A DNA stretch of 64,000 nucleotides from Sweltsa coloradensis. Lineage: Eukaryota; Arthropoda; Insecta; Plecoptera; Chloroperlidae. Shown here piece after piece: positions 10,523 through 22,967 of the stretch. Location of the stretch: contig JAMZAV010003237.1 in the NCBI GenBank assembly GCA_024449915.1, positions 62,001-126,000 on the forward strand, given 5' to 3'. Both the position numbers and the translations under genes were made by a program. The notes under the pieces were generated by a model, which was given only the letters and a program-made list of their open reading frames with translations, made no database searches and was not told where the DNA came from. The stretch's first letter is position 1. Every line of letters begins with the position of its first letter.

Positions 10523-11114
10523 GCTATTCCAGAGCACTCTTACCGATATTTTGAAAGTCAACGGAAAATGGCTAAAAGTTTTTGGACCGGACAAAAGCTC
10601 TATTTTGGCCATTATATGCAAATTTTGGGTCATTACGGAAATGAATGTTTTGGATGCAATATTCAATTTTCAGCTATGTTTTTTTTTATTGCTTCAACAC
10701 ACCTTTGTCTCTAGACTGAGTATAAGGGAAAAGAATTTTCTGAAATAATGTTCGATGTTACCGATGTACGATTTTTTTTGTCACATGGTACAAAAAAGAG
10801 TTTTGAACCGGAACAGGAAAAAAATCGTTCGTCAAAAGTTATTTCATAAAATTGGTTTCCCTTGTACTCAGTCCAGAGACAAAGATGTGTTGAAGCAATA
10901 AAAAAAAAATCATAGCTAAAAACTAAATATTGCATCTAAAACATTCATTTCCGTAATGACCCAAAATTTGCATATTTTGGCCAAAATAGAGCTTTTGTCC
11001 CGTCCAAAAAAAAAGTTTTTTTTTCTTTTTTATTCAAGTTCATCTTTCATCCAACCAACTTTTAGCCATTTTCCGTTGACTTTCAAAATATCGGAACGAG
11101 TGCTCTGGAATAGC
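10523..11114. mobile_element. Palindromic MITE-like inverted repeat
   Basis: Left arm 10523-10748 and right arm about 10841-11114 are complementary over most of their length, with small indels. Matching blocks include GGCTATTCCAGAGCACTC and GTCAACGGAAAATGGC at the left and their complements at the right. The spacer is about 90 bp. The right arm has an extra T-rich insertion near 11010-11040. No coding sequence. It abuts the 5' end of the CR1-like LINE. Confidence 0.85.
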
Positions 11115-12535
11115 ATATGTGTGCAATTTTTGTTTAGTCTGCAATAGCTTGAGAGTCGAAAACGTACATATTCTGGAGCGAAAATGTTGGAAAGTATTGG
11201 ATCAAACGGAATCGGGTTTTTTTCCTATCATTAGATCAAGACTTCAACTACACACGTATACAAGAACATTCTAAAGTTGTGTTTAATATTTAGGCGCTAA
11301 TTAGGTTTGCAAAGTATCGAAATCTCGAAATTGTCCTAGGCAATCGATTTTCTGGAGCTAGTAGTACAGTGAATAATGAACAGATTGTCATCGGGTTTGA
11401 TTTTTTTACGAGAGGAAGAAATATACTAGACACCTAAACAATCACCTGCCCATATTTCGCGGTCAGTTTTTTAGTATCTTTAAGCCAAAGTGCCCCTTGC
11501 CAACCATCAAACAGAGACACAATGATTTATTTAGAATACGCAATAACATGAGACCTGTTCTACATTGAAGTTCATAGAGGTATCTATGTACTAAAGTCAA
11601 AATATTTGTATTTTCTTACCCGCGTACCCTAAAAACCATAGGCTAAATAAAGCAAATTTTCACTGAACTGTTGGATGTGTTGTTGCGTAAAGTGGCGCCC
11701 TCTACCGAGCACGGGGTTCGCCACGCCCGTAGCTCTCATATCTGTGCGCTAGGTGTTATCTAGGAGGGGCAAGTAATATGATTGGTGGAACTGAATATCC
11801 AGGCTTATCTGATGTTTTGCTATGCTCTGTCGGTGCGCCATTACAATTTATATGTTGATTAGATCACTTCCTATGGATAGAGATCTTTGTAAATATTGCA
11901 TGTTTATATACGTGGAGATGTGTTTGCAGCCGTTCATTGTTTACCTGACTTAATCCCATACTCTAAATAGTTACTGGTGGTAATAGTGATTCACACATCT
12001 AAATCTCTGAACTCACAATCTCCAAGCGTAGCCTACTTATTATATTATATCTATAAAAACCCTCAAGTCCTATTAAATATATCGACCACATATTTCTTCA
12101 TTGCGTTCCTTGAAAGTTATTTTATGTGATTATACAAGGTAAGATTATTCTAGATAGGAGAAAACCACTATATATCGACAAAATTATCAGTGGCCCTGCG
12201 ATAGTCTGGCATAGACACACTATTTTATGAAGCCCGTGGAGAACAAATGCTGTGCAATGTGATAAAACTTTATCAGTTTCCTCTGGGGCATGTGGAATCT
12301 TTAGATTTGGTGGAAGTTCGGGTAAGTCCAACCTTTAATGTCGATAACCCTACAAGAGCTAACTCAAACTAAACACTGTTGTCTAAGTGAAGTGATACAG
12401 CGAAGATGTAAAGGTTGGTGTCCGCAATGAAGATGGGAAGAAAAGTGAGGAAAAAAAGAAAGTCACCGAGATATTAAGTGAATTAGCCAAAGCGAAGTAA
12501 AAGCGACACCGGTAAGATAATAATTATATATTTAT
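11115..12535. other. No gene recognised
   Basis: Single-copy-looking AT-rich DNA without convincing ORFs, repeats or splice-flanked exons. A TGGCGCCC string at 11693 lacks an LTR end next to it. Confidence 0.5.
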
Positions 12536-12770
12536 GGTAATCAGCCCAGAAATGACAAAATCTATCTCAGCGGGGTTATCGAACCCAGTCTCCCGATTGC
12601 CGATCGGTGCTATACCGCTAAGCTACCGACACGACTAACTTCATAACATCTGGATTGTTGGTGCATTGTATTGATCTGAATAGACCAGGGTTCGATACCC
12701 CGCTGAGATGTTTTTTTTTAAATTTCTGGGTTGATTTACATAAAATCAGTTACACCGACGAAAGAGTTTC
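12536..12770. repeat. Head-to-head pair of tRNA-like SINE modules
   Basis: The left half (minus) and right half (plus) both read: tRNA-like T-arm with GGTTCGAT, then CCCGCTGAGAT, a T/A run and AATTTCTGGG. The left half also preserves an A-box-like TAGCTTAGCGG and an anticodon-arm-like CCGA...TCGG. The right half ends TTACACC...GTTTCCCGA, a tail shared with the copy at 21755-21862. The outer AATTTCTG blocks make the pair palindromic. Acceptor stems are not intact, so these are not tRNA genes. Confidence 0.6.
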
Positions 12771-13242
12771 CCGATTTAATAACGAAATGAGAAATTATAT
12801 TGTTTGTCATTCCATTCTTTTATGAGAAGAACATATTGCCCATATGCAGTGTCAGCGCATGCATACTTATTTTAGATTATCTAGACTTCCCGAAAATCAA
12901 GGACAGTATAATACCACTTTTTATAATAATCAAATATTCGTAGGCTATACAAATAATTGACTTGAGTCACTACCCCATGCACACTTGTAGACAAATGTCT
13001 ACATAAGCTGTGTTGCTCATAAGAGTTTTATTGCTCCCTGCCGTCTACTCATGTAAATAAAATTCCAAGGAACCCATGGAATATACAAATCGTGGACCTG
13101 TCATGTTTTTTCTCTGTAATAACAAAAAGATTGCATAATAGTTTTTATTGAATGTTTTATGACATTTAACTCTACAATGAACAAACGACCACTCCATTTT
13201 TTATGAATTAATCTTCATCAGCTACTATGTCTTTTAGAGCTA
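12771..13242. other. No gene recognised
   Basis: AT-rich spacer between the SINE pair and the large inverted repeat. Nothing assignable. Confidence 0.5.
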
Positions 13243-14999
13243 TTAGTGGGGGAGCATAGGTATGAAAACATGCTTCCGTGGCAGCTAGGTGAAAGAGCTA
13301 TGTATCTGGTATCAATCGATTCGTATTGATCCATAGATAAACAATTTCGATGGTGAGAGTCTTGATATTTTGGCTGAGACCGGCCATATCTAAAACAAGA
13401 TGGCCGCCGCTTTCGAATTTTAAACTAGCGTATCTTCGTAAGTATTTGACCAATTTCAATTTCAAAGGTACCATTCGAAAGGTAAATGATAGATTTAAAT
13501 AATGTAATAAAATTTTCACAAAAATCCCATGTTTGAGGTTATGTTACAAAAACTCTAACTTTTACTTTACACTTTCTCGTTATGGAACGATATTTACTAG
13601 GTAAAAAGGTTTTACATTTTCTTAAGTTGCATTTTTGGTAGATTATTTGTATGTGTTTTTAATGAATCCATGCATTTAATTTTCTGACAATTATAGCCTG
13701 AGTTTATGTAATTGAACCGATGGCATGTGTAGATGAATATATGCTACTATTGTGTGATCTTTATGTTTCAAATACATTTTGTCGAGGCACAATTGGTGAA
13801 ACAATTAGATATTTGGTATAAATCGATTCGTTATGAACCGAACTTAAACAATTTTGAATGGGTAAATTTCGATTTTTTTACTGAGACCTTCCCTGGGCAA
13901 AAACAAGATGGCCGCCGTCATTGAACATTTTAACTCAAAATCTTTAAAAGTATTTCGCCGATTTCAATTTTAAAGGTACCATTGAAAAGGTAATAAAAAG
14001 AGCTACAAATGATATATCAACAATTTTCCAGAAAGTTTAATTTTTTTAAGCTTATGTTTGTTTTGAGATTTTTGTATTTTTAACGATTTTTTCAGAGCAC
14101 ATAGGTGAAACAACTATGTATGGGTATCAATCGATTCGTTTTGAAACGTGATTTAACAATTTTGATGGGAAAAATTTCGATTTTTTTACTGAGGCCTTCC
14201 CATGGCAAAAAACAAGATGGCCGCGCCAATGAACCTTTTGACTCGCATATCATTAAAAGTATATATCCGATTTTTAATGCACGTATGCCGTTGAAAAGGT
14301 AATTAAAAGAGAAATAAACTATATATTATCATTTTGTTAAAACATTAATATTTACTGAGGTTATGTTACAAAAACTTAAATTATTTACCACACGTCGTCA
14401 TCGGTATGAGAACTTATGGCGCATATATTTACATGACAAAAACGGTTTTTGGAATATGTTTGGCTTGTTTATCCGTAGAATATCTCTTTATGTATTCAAT
14501 GAGTCCTTACTTTTTATGTTCCGACAAATATATCCCGAGATAATGTATTTGAAGCGACGGCATGTGTAAATGAATAATATATGCATAGAGTATTTTGATC
14601 TTGATGTTTTAAACACATTTCGTAGAGGCACAATAATTGATGAAAGGATTATGTATCTGGTATCAATCGATTCGTTATGAAACGTACTTTAACAATTTTG
14701 ATGAGGTACCCGTCGCAAAAAAAAACAAGATGGCCGCCGAAAAAAACTTTGTAGCTTACATATTTTTTCTAAGATAATTGACAGATTCATTTCAAATGGT
14801 ACCGTTGGAAAGGTAATTAAAGAGCAAAAAGTATTAATTTGCAATTTTCACGAAACGTTTATATTAACTGAGGTTATCTTGTTACTACACTCGATTGTTG
14901 CAGTTATGGAACAAATATAACGTTTATATGTATATATTTTGTTTAACCTTTGTTTTATAGTAAGCGACTTTGACGCTGTTATTTTGGTACCATAGACAG

Positions 15000-15115
15000 A
15001 AATTAATAAAAGTTCTTCCACCGGGGATTGAACCAGGGACCAGTTGGAAAGAGTTAGACATTGACAGTCTAGGTCCCGAGTTCAAACCCCGGTGGAGGTA
15101 TTTTTTAAATTTCTG
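15000..15115. repeat. Palindromic tRNA-like module
   Basis: Outer blocks GACAGAAATT and AATTTCTGTC enclose two T-arm-like sequences in opposite orientation (CCACCGGGGATTGAACC and GTTCAAACCCCGGTGG). The left half is part of the large inverted repeat and has a counterpart at about 15825-15890. The right half lies just outside the arm and ends at the TTAA MITE. Confidence 0.6.
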
Positions 15116-15117
15116 TC

Positions 15118-15760
15118 TTAAAGGGCTAAAAACCCCAAAATTATTTTTTACCACGTGATCTATAGCACAATACTACACTTAAATGACCGTTTAAAAATCA
15201 TATCTTGTAACTGTGATTTAACACGAATTTTTGAATTTTTTGATCCAGAAATTTGCGAAAATTGGTGTTTTGGGAAATTTCTTAATTCGGCTCTAACCTA
15301 CCTCTTTTTTGGTCCACATAGATACTAGAGCATAGTACCAACTAAAATGCCCCTTTATAACATCGTGTCTTGAAACTGTGCCCAAATATACCCTCAAACA
15401 CACAAAAATATGCATTCCAAAAATCACACCCCATCTTGGTAATCAGCATATTTTGACCGAGCTACTTGCCCAAATTACAAAACAAAATAAAGAGAATTTA
15501 CAGAAAGGCTGCCGAGTACGTCAATAATGGCCATTTTTTTTTTGATCAAAATCCTCCAAGGTCACGGGGCATAAAGATCGTCCCCATGTTTTTCTTATGG
15601 AGATTTTTGTTGATGGGACTAGCTCTAAAAATATCATGTTTGACAATTTTTTGGGAGGTCATGGTGGCCCCAATAATTTTTTCTGTTAGTTGCTAAATTC
15701 ATTACTAATTAGCCCGAATTAAATATATTTTTTGAGTCTAGCGGTTAAATACCCCTTTAA
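15118..15760 (-). mobile_element. TTAA-flanked MITE
   Basis: Bounded by TTAA at both ends (15118-15121, 15757-15760), with short inverted termini AGGGG(C)TA. It is homologous along its length, in reverse, to 39136-39811 and to the interrupted copy at 53205-58939. A TTAA duplication is diagnostic of piggyBac-type insertion. No transposase frame. It occupies the centre of the large inverted repeat. Confidence 0.75.
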
Positions 15761-17630
15761 TAAATATTTTTTTTTGGTTTTTAGAGATTTTCGTGGCCGA
15801 TTTGTATGTCCTAACTGTCATACTCTTTCCATCTGGTCCCGGGTTCACAATCCCCGGTGGAAGAACTTTTATTAATTTCTGTCTATGGTACCAAATAACA
15901 GCGTCAAAGTCGCTTACTATAAAACAAAGGTTAAACAAAATATATACATATAACGTTATATTTGTTCCATAACTGCAACAATCGAGTGTAGTAACAAGAT
16001 AACCTCAGTTAATATAAACGTTTCGTGAAAATTGCAAATTAATACTTTTTTGCTCCTTTAATTACCTTTCCAACGGTACCATTTGAAATGAATCTGTCAA
16101 TTATCTTAGAAAATATGTAAGCTACAAAGTTTTTTTCGGCGGCCATCTTGTTTTTTTTTTGCGACGGGTACCTCATCAAAATTGTTAAAGTACGTTTCAT
16201 AACGAATCGATTGATACCAGATACATAATCCTTTCATCAATTATTGTGCCTCTACGAAATGTGTTTAAAACATCAAGATCAAAATACTCTATATACATAT
16301 ATTAGTCATTTACACATGCCGTCGCTTCAAATACATTATCTCGGGATATATTTGTACGGAACAAAAAAGTAAGGACTCATTGAATACATAAAGAGATATT
16401 CTACGGATAAACAAGCCAAACATATTCAAAAACCGTTTTTGTCATGTAAATATATGCGCCATAAGTTCCATACCGATGACGAGTGTGGTAAATAATTTAA
16501 GTTTTTGTAACATAACCTCAGTAAATATTAATGTTTTAACAAAATGATAATATATAGTTTATTTCTCTTTTAATTACCTTTTCAACGGCATACGTGCATT
16601 AAAAATCGGATATATACTTTTAATGATATGCGAGTCAAAAGGTTCATTGGCGCGGCCATCTTGTTTTTTTGCCATGGGAAGGCCTCAGTAAAAAAATCGA
16701 AATTTTTCCCATCAAATTGTTAAATCACGTTTTCAAAACGAATCGATTTGATACCCCATACATAGTTGTTTCACCTATTGTGCTCTGAAAAATCATTAAA
16801 ATACAAAAATCTCAAACAAACATAACCTTAAAAAAATTAAACTTTCTGGAAAATTGTTGATATATCATTTGTAGCTCTTTTTATTACCTTTTCAATGGTA
16901 CCTTTAAAATTGAAATCGGCGAAATACTTTTAAAGATTTTGAGTTAAAATGTTCAATGACGGCGGCCATCTTGTTTTTGCCCAGGGAAGGTCTCAGTAAA
17001 AAATCGAAATTTACCCATTCAAAATTGTTTAAGTTCGGTTCATAACGAATCGATTTATACCAAATATCTAATTGTTTCACCAATTGTGCCTCGACAAAAT
17101 GTATTTGAAACATAAAGATCACACAATAGTAGCATATATTCATCTACACATGCCATCGGTTCAATTACATAAACTCAGGCTATAATTGTCAGAAAATTAA
17201 ATGCATGGATTCATTAAAAACACATACAAATAATCTACCAAAAATGCAACTTAAGAAAATGTAAAACCTTTTTACCTAGTAAATATCGTTCCATAACGAG
17301 AAAGTGTAAAGTAAACAGTTAGAGTTTTTGTAACATAACCTCAAACATATGGGATTTTTGTGAAAATTTTATTACATTCTATTTAAATTTCTATCATTTA
17401 CCTTTCGAATGGTACCTTTGAAATTGAAATTGGTCAAATACTTACGAAGATACGCTAGATTAAAATTCGAAAGCGGCGGCCATCTTGTTTTAGATATGGC
17501 CGGTCTCAGCCAAAAAATCAAGACTCTCACCATCGAAATTGTTTATCTATGGATCAATACGAATCGATTGATACCAGATACATAGCTCTTTCACCTTTTC
17601 GGCCACGGAATTACCTATGCTCCCCTACTA

Positions 17631-18347
17631 TATCACATAATATTTTTCTTGAAAAAACAAGGGCATTTTTTCGATTTTTGTTGTGTTTTTTCCGTCTGTT
17701 GCGAGCAGTGGCGTAAACATGGGGGGGGGGGGGGGAGGAGAGAGGGGGAAACCGCCAAAAGCCCCTTTAAATTTGGTTTAGGGGCCAGGGGGCACAACCG
17801 CACAATTGTTTTTCATAATGAGGTATTTATTTTATGGAAATCGATCTAGAAATTAAAAAATCCATCCAAGCGGGGTATCGAACCCCGTTCTTCCGACTGC
17901 AGGTCGAGTGCTTTACCCCTATAAGCTATATTATTATCATTATATTCTATATTATGCTAATTATTATTTAATTTTATTATTATTTATTAATATTTTATAA
18001 TAATAATATTTATATTGTAGTATTAATATTAATATTTAATTTAATAAAACTATTTAATGTTGGTTAGAGCCCAATGGCCTGGTTAGTTATGGTCCGGGGT
18101 TCAATCCCCGCGGTGTAGTCACTTTTTTAATTTATGTCTTAAGTACTAACATATATATAATATATATACTATATTATTATGTTATATTGACATAATGTTC
18201 TTAACTCGTAATTTTTTAATTTAAGATTAGTGTAAAAAGACTCGTTTAAATACTCCTGTCATAACAAATAATATAAAAAAATATTCAGGTCATTTGCTAA
18301 GGTTCCATCCACCAAGACACCCCCCCCCTCCATTCTGCACGATCTTG
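17631..18347. repeat. AT-rich spacer with palindromic tRNA-like pair (17840-18145)
   Basis: A minus-strand tRNA-like sequence at about 17855-17930 contains GGTTCGATACCCCGC and an anticodon-arm-like GCA loop. A plus-strand T-arm at about 18085-18110 contains GGTTCAATCCCCGC. Both are followed outward by T-runs and AATTT(A/C)T. Between them lies a TTA/AAT-rich stretch of about 120 bp. A CAGTGGCG string at 17706 plus a G-run (17721-17736) resembles a hAT end but has no partner in the window. Confidence 0.55.
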
Positions 18348-18976
18348 CAGTGGCGGATCTAGGACATAATCATGGGGGCGTCGATTTGCGTGTGCATGTA
18401 CAGTCGTGGGAAAGGGACTAAGCGCGACGCATGGGGGGCGGAGCCCCCCATTAATTGCGCCACAGGCGAAAATTTTGAAAATCAGGTTTTTTAGAGTGCA
18501 TTTGGTGCGTTTTAGAAAAAAGTGGTGGGCGGAATGTAATACGGAAACAATGTAGTTTGTGTGCACCAATTTGTTTTGTCGTCATGTCGAGCTTACAATT
18601 TACAGCATTGGGCCTAGTTTTGCAAACATTATTATAGACGTTTGATCTTATTTTCAATTCATCATTTTATTCATTTATTAAACGTCTATCCTATTTACTT
18701 AAAAAACTATTCACATAGGAGGACAACTTAATAAACGAAGTACACTGTGCAGACACATTTCAGAGGCGAACTGATTATTTCTGACAACATAAAGGAAAGT
18801 TGATTTTTATTGGGAGTTTTAAAAAACAGCGCCGCAGCAAAAATTTTTTGAAAATCAGGTTATTAGAGTGCTTTTGGTGCGTGCACAATAAAATAATAAA
18901 ATAATTTTTTTTTTAATTTTTAAAGAATCATGGGGGGGGGGGGCGATCGCCCCACCCATCCCTGTATCCGCCACTG
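18348..18976. mobile_element. hAT MITE with exact 8-bp TSD
   Basis: Ends CAGTGGCGGATCTAGG and CCTGTATCCGCCACTG are inverted repeats with two mismatches. Perfect 8-bp duplications CGATCTTG flank it (18340-18347, 18977-18984). The 629-bp body contains a GGGGGG...CCCCCC hairpin near 18433, a G-run at 18931 and the motif TTTGGTGCGTTTTAG, shared with the tandem units at 1733-2512. No coding capacity. Confidence 0.9.
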
Positions 18977-21599
18977 CGATCTTGTACTTTACACTGGAAA
19001 GAGCGTAAACCCTTATATTATTTTTGGATGAACCACTGACTATATCCAGAACCCCTTTCACTAGTCGTGCTAAAATTGATCTTTTGAGGTTACAAAAATG
19101 TTCGTCCCCCGGCTTCCCCAAAAAACGGGCTGTGTTAAGCCACTTGCTGCAAGAAGTTTTGCTCTCTAGTAGACAATTGTCTTCTCCGTCTGTTGATAGG
19201 CCTACTAATCATGGACATTTCTAAACGTAGATCTTCCAATTTGTTAGTGCTAATGAAAATGTCTCTTACGCACACTTGCCCCCGTATCGTCCAACTCGGC
19301 AAAATTACAAGTGCGCGAACTAGGAGGCTTAAAATGTTTTCACTTTTCAGTTACTGCGAGAGATCAAAGTATATTTAGTAAATTGTTACATGAGCTAGAG
19401 CAGTGATTTTTTTTGCATTACTAGGCATCTCAAAAGATTATAATATTCAATCGAGATCAGACCCTAGCCAATCAACTAAATCGAAAAATAGTAAAAAACT
19501 TTGTAATCTATTTTGATCGAAAAAAGTAAGTTTATTTTAACGGCCTATGACGGGTTTAGTTCGACAAGTGTATTGTTGGTGGACAGATCGCTACTATGAG
19601 CGATAAGGGATTAAATGGGCTTTTGATCTTTCCATTATGAAAAGAAAACCCGAAAAAATCATTGTAATTAACTTTTCTCGACTCGATTCCCGTACATATA
19701 CTGAATTAAAAAATGAGTTATGGACATTGTTAGCTGTTTTTCTGGTCCTTCTGAATTATTCAAAAATTAATTATTATTGTTTATGGTCATCATGATCATC
19801 ATCATTATCCATCGCCGCTTCCTACTTCTGGCAGAAAAAAGAAAGTTTAATGCTATTGCCCAAAATGTGTGCAAGTTGTAGCCCATAGGTATAACGTATT
19901 ACGAATTTTAGTTTCTTTAGGATGCACTCAGGAAAAATTTACGAGTATTTGCGAGAGAATCTCTGAGGGCCATGTATTCATTCGTATTGTTGTCTGAAGA
20001 ACATTTCTAGTCAGGATTCCCCAGGGGTTTGGGTATCGAACCAGAGACCTTTCGAATCATTACCTATGAGGTACCTCTGTTGGCAGTCCGGGGAACATAC
20101 CCTTTTCCATAAAACGGTAGTTTTAACAGACGTAAATAACACGTCTATATTGGGGAAATTATAACGATATAAACTATACTATTAGTTTATATTTTTTTAA
20201 TAAAGTATTTAATCATCTTTCAGTGTATCACAAAATAAGTGAAATCACTGAAATTAATATATTTTTCAGTTTCCGAAGTCAAAAGCTAATTATGTTTGGG
20301 CAAGGGAACTACGTGGGCTGCAGTGTCTCTATGTCTGCGTGTCAAACGATATGTTTTTATCACTATTTAACCGTTTCTTAAAAACAACAATATGATGAAA
20401 AATAATTATTATTTTCCTACCGAAATTTGTTTAAATTGATTTTCTTGAAATAAATAAAATTAAGGTTTTTTTTTTCATTATTTCTAAAACGCAATATTCT
20501 CAACCCAAATTATGGGAAGTTGCCATTTCTGAAAAGGCAAAATCCCTTAATCGCCTTCCAAGTTTTAACATCGAACATTTTTTGGGAAAAGCAAACAATC
20601 CATTGCTTTTTAGGTGTGATAGGCCCAAATGTTTAAGAGTTTTTTTTTTTTTTTTTACGAGGTAAAACTATTATAACAAAGTAGGTTTCCGAGGGAAAAT
20701 TGATTTCACGGAGTATTTCTCCCTAAAGCGCTGCAAAACAAACTCAAATATGTGTATCTTCATAGAAGTGACACATTTCATTTGATGAATAAAAATTACG
20801 GTGGTGGTGATTTAAAATTAACTCGTCTGACTTTTTCGTATACTAAAGACAATACGGGCTTATTATGTGTCTCAATGTGTGCATTGTTGATTAGCGAGAT
20901 TTAAAATAAGAATACTTTTTTAAAAAAAAAATTCTATGTTCTAAAAGACAATGAAAATTTGAATCAAATCGTATGGCAAAAGGTATAAATTTTCTACCGG
21001 CTTAAAAATGTTGACAAAACCGGTAATAATGTCTGATGTTTTTTTTGGTTTGTCCCCATGCTTTAGCTACAGAATAAAAATAAAAACTACTATTTTTGAA
21101 ACAATCGAGCGTGAAGACCCTCATGACAATTACACACAACACTTACTAGTAATATTACTATTTTTCACTAATCAACTACAATGAAAATTAGGGAACTTAT
21201 TGTAGAGACAAAAAGAACAAACGCGGAACGTCAACCAATATACAAAATAATGAACTAACCATTGTTCATTTGAAAGTCACGATGTTTCATGTCCTAGTTA
21301 TCATACATAAACATTGGTATTTATTTTTGCAGTCGCAAACGAAAATAGAACATTGGCGTTTCGTTAGTCCCGGAGATATCGTTTTCTTAGCGCGGGGTGG
21401 AGCTAAGAAACCTTGTCTCTTATCTCCCGTTTTAAACATGTCCCTCTTCCCTTTGTTTTCCCGCGGCCTCCGATACCCGTCCTTTCCGCAGTCCCTCTGA
21501 ATTAGCCGCGTCACCCCTATTTGCTACTTTTAAGAGTTAACAATGTTTATGTGCATTTGCAAAGACAAATTTTAAAATCAACATTTAAGTTTTCCTCCG
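18977..21599. other. No gene recognised; one tRNA-like remnant
   Basis: 2.6 kb of AT-rich DNA with short T-runs (for example 20640-20656). A minus-strand tRNA-like sequence at about 20030-20095 has a B-box-like GGTTCGATACC and could be a SINE remnant. No exon-like or transposon-protein sequence was seen, including in the short frames at 19024-19378 and 21270-21514. Confidence 0.5.
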
Positions 21600-22356
21600 C
21601 AATTGTCAAGTTCTTGTGAATTAGATACTAAAGCAAAGTCATCGGCAAACATTAGTTTTTCACAATGTTTAATATGATTATAAATATCGTTTACGTAAAT
21701 TAGGTAGGAAATAGGTCCCAAATTTAACCTTGAGGCACGCCGGTATCTGTACATTTTTCATAGCGTATCACCTACCTTTCCCGGTTGGGGCGGACTTTTT
21801 TAATTTCTGAATTGTAGTAAATAAAAACAATTACACCCACGGGAGTGTTTCCCGACTAACCAAATCGAGAAAGAAACCTACCTTTACCACAAGTTTCCTA
21901 TTTTGAAAGTAACTTTCAAACCACTTGTAAATATGTCCCCGAATACCAATTCTTTGAAAACATTCTAAAAGTTTATCAAAAGCAAAAGCTTTTTTAAAAT
22001 CTATGAACATTGTTAAAACATGGAAATTAGCATTTAGTTTAGAATAAATCAAATCAGAAAATTGTGTCAGTACGTCAGAAGTACTCTTATTTTTTTGAAA
22101 TCTAAATTGATGTTTATTGTTATATTAAATTTATCTTAATAATTGGTTAATACGTCTGCGATGCACCGTTCCATATTTTTTTTCTATCACGGGCAACAAT
22201 GATATAGGCCTATAATTTTCAAAACATTTATGTTCACCTTTTTTTTATAAATCGGTCTCACTACTGACACTTTAAGTTTATCCGGTACAATTCCCGCTTT
22301 AATTGACAGATTAACTAAGTGAGCAATTACAGGGGAAATTAACTCACATATATTTT
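21600..22356 (-). pseudogene. LINE reverse transcriptase relic with SINE insertion
   Basis: Ordered RT motifs on the minus strand. About 22187-22356: SPVIAHLVNLSIKAGIVPDKLK and PIYKK. 21831-22052: FIDFKKAF, GIRGHIYKWFESYF and NRKLVV. About 21600-21750: GVPQG, GPISYLIYVNDI and the catalytic LMFADDFALVSN. A tRNA-like SINE (about 21755-21862) splits the domain just before the GVPQG box. Frames shift at least twice. The upstream part is cut off at 22357, where a HINE-like element begins. This is a CR1/Rex-type LINE by motif style. Confidence 0.75.
21755..21862 (+). repeat. SINE 3' part inserted in LINE RT
   Basis: Contains TTTTTTAATTTCTG and a tail TTACACCCACGGGAGTGTTTCCCGAC closely matching the tail at about 12745-12775 (shown in two pieces: TTACACC, then GTTTCCCGA). 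The LINE reading frame resumes on both sides. Confidence 0.55.
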
Positions 22357-22962
22357 TGGATGAGCGTAGCGAGCGTAGCGAACGAAGCGAAGATTCCATT
22401 TCACTACACTGGAGAAAAAAATCCGGATTGTTTTTTTTTTGTATTTTTGTCTGTTTGTTAGCACGATTCTGGCTAAACCGATACTCCAATTGCGATGAAA
22501 TTTTGTGGAGGCCTTCAAAATCTCTGAACTTAGAACTACCACGTTTTTGAGCGCAATCGAAAAATTATTTCTTATTAAAATCGCAATTTTACGATTTTTT
22601 TTCGATTTTTAAAACATTTTTTCGACTTATAACACCTAAATGCTGTATCCGATTGTAATAGTTTTTTCACAGAACCTTATGAATTGATAATATCAATATA
22701 TTATATTCGTGTGAAATTTGAACACAATCAAAATATTATTTCTTCTGAAAATCGCAATTTTACGATGCACCTACATGCTTCATCCGATTGTTATGATATT
22801 TTCACAGAACCTTAATTATATGAATTTATATATTTGCGTGAAATTTGAGTGCAATCGAAAAATAATTTCTTATGAAAATCGCAATTTAACCCTTTTTTCT
22901 TTTTAAAAAAACATACGCTCATCTAACAACGCGCCTGAAAAAGCGTTTGCGAAGCTTCCTAG
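22357..22962 (+). mobile_element. HINE-like element, subfamily A, complete
   Basis: Starts TGGATGAGCGTAGCGAGCG. Near the 3' end it has an imperfect inverse, ACGCTCATCTA, then AACGC-loop-GCGTT and terminal TTCCTAG. The body holds the subfamily A landmarks: ACACTGGAGAAAAAAATCC, a T-run, GCACGATTC and repeated TCGCAATTTTACGATTTTT blocks. No open frame of note. Asymmetric terminal inverted repeats plus a 3' hairpin and CTAG end match the Helentron/HINE plan. Insertion truncates the LINE RT at its left. Confidence 0.75.
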
Positions 22963-22967
22963 TTTAT

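Larger units (their letters stand above)
13243..17630. repeat. 4.4-kb inverted repeat (two ~1.8-kb arms, ~0.7-kb spacer)
   Basis: The left arm, about 13243-15065, is mirrored by the right arm, about 15805-17630. Outer ends read TTAGTGGGGGAGCATAGG and its complement. Each arm contains four degenerate units marked by ATCAATCGATTCG and by ACAAGATGGCCGCC. In the left arm the latter is near 13397, 13905, 14211 and 14729. Arms stay well matched end to end, so the structure is young or maintained by gene conversion. The spacer is mainly a TTAA MITE (15118-15760) lying inside a tRNA-like module. A foldback-type transposon is likely; no transposase frame is present. Confidence 0.85.

Noticed and set aside
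11693..11700. TGGCGCCC as a primer-binding site
   Set aside because: No LTR end precedes it and no retroelement sequence follows.
17706..17740. CAGTGGCG plus G-run as a hAT terminus
   Set aside because: No matching inverted end or target duplication found downstream.
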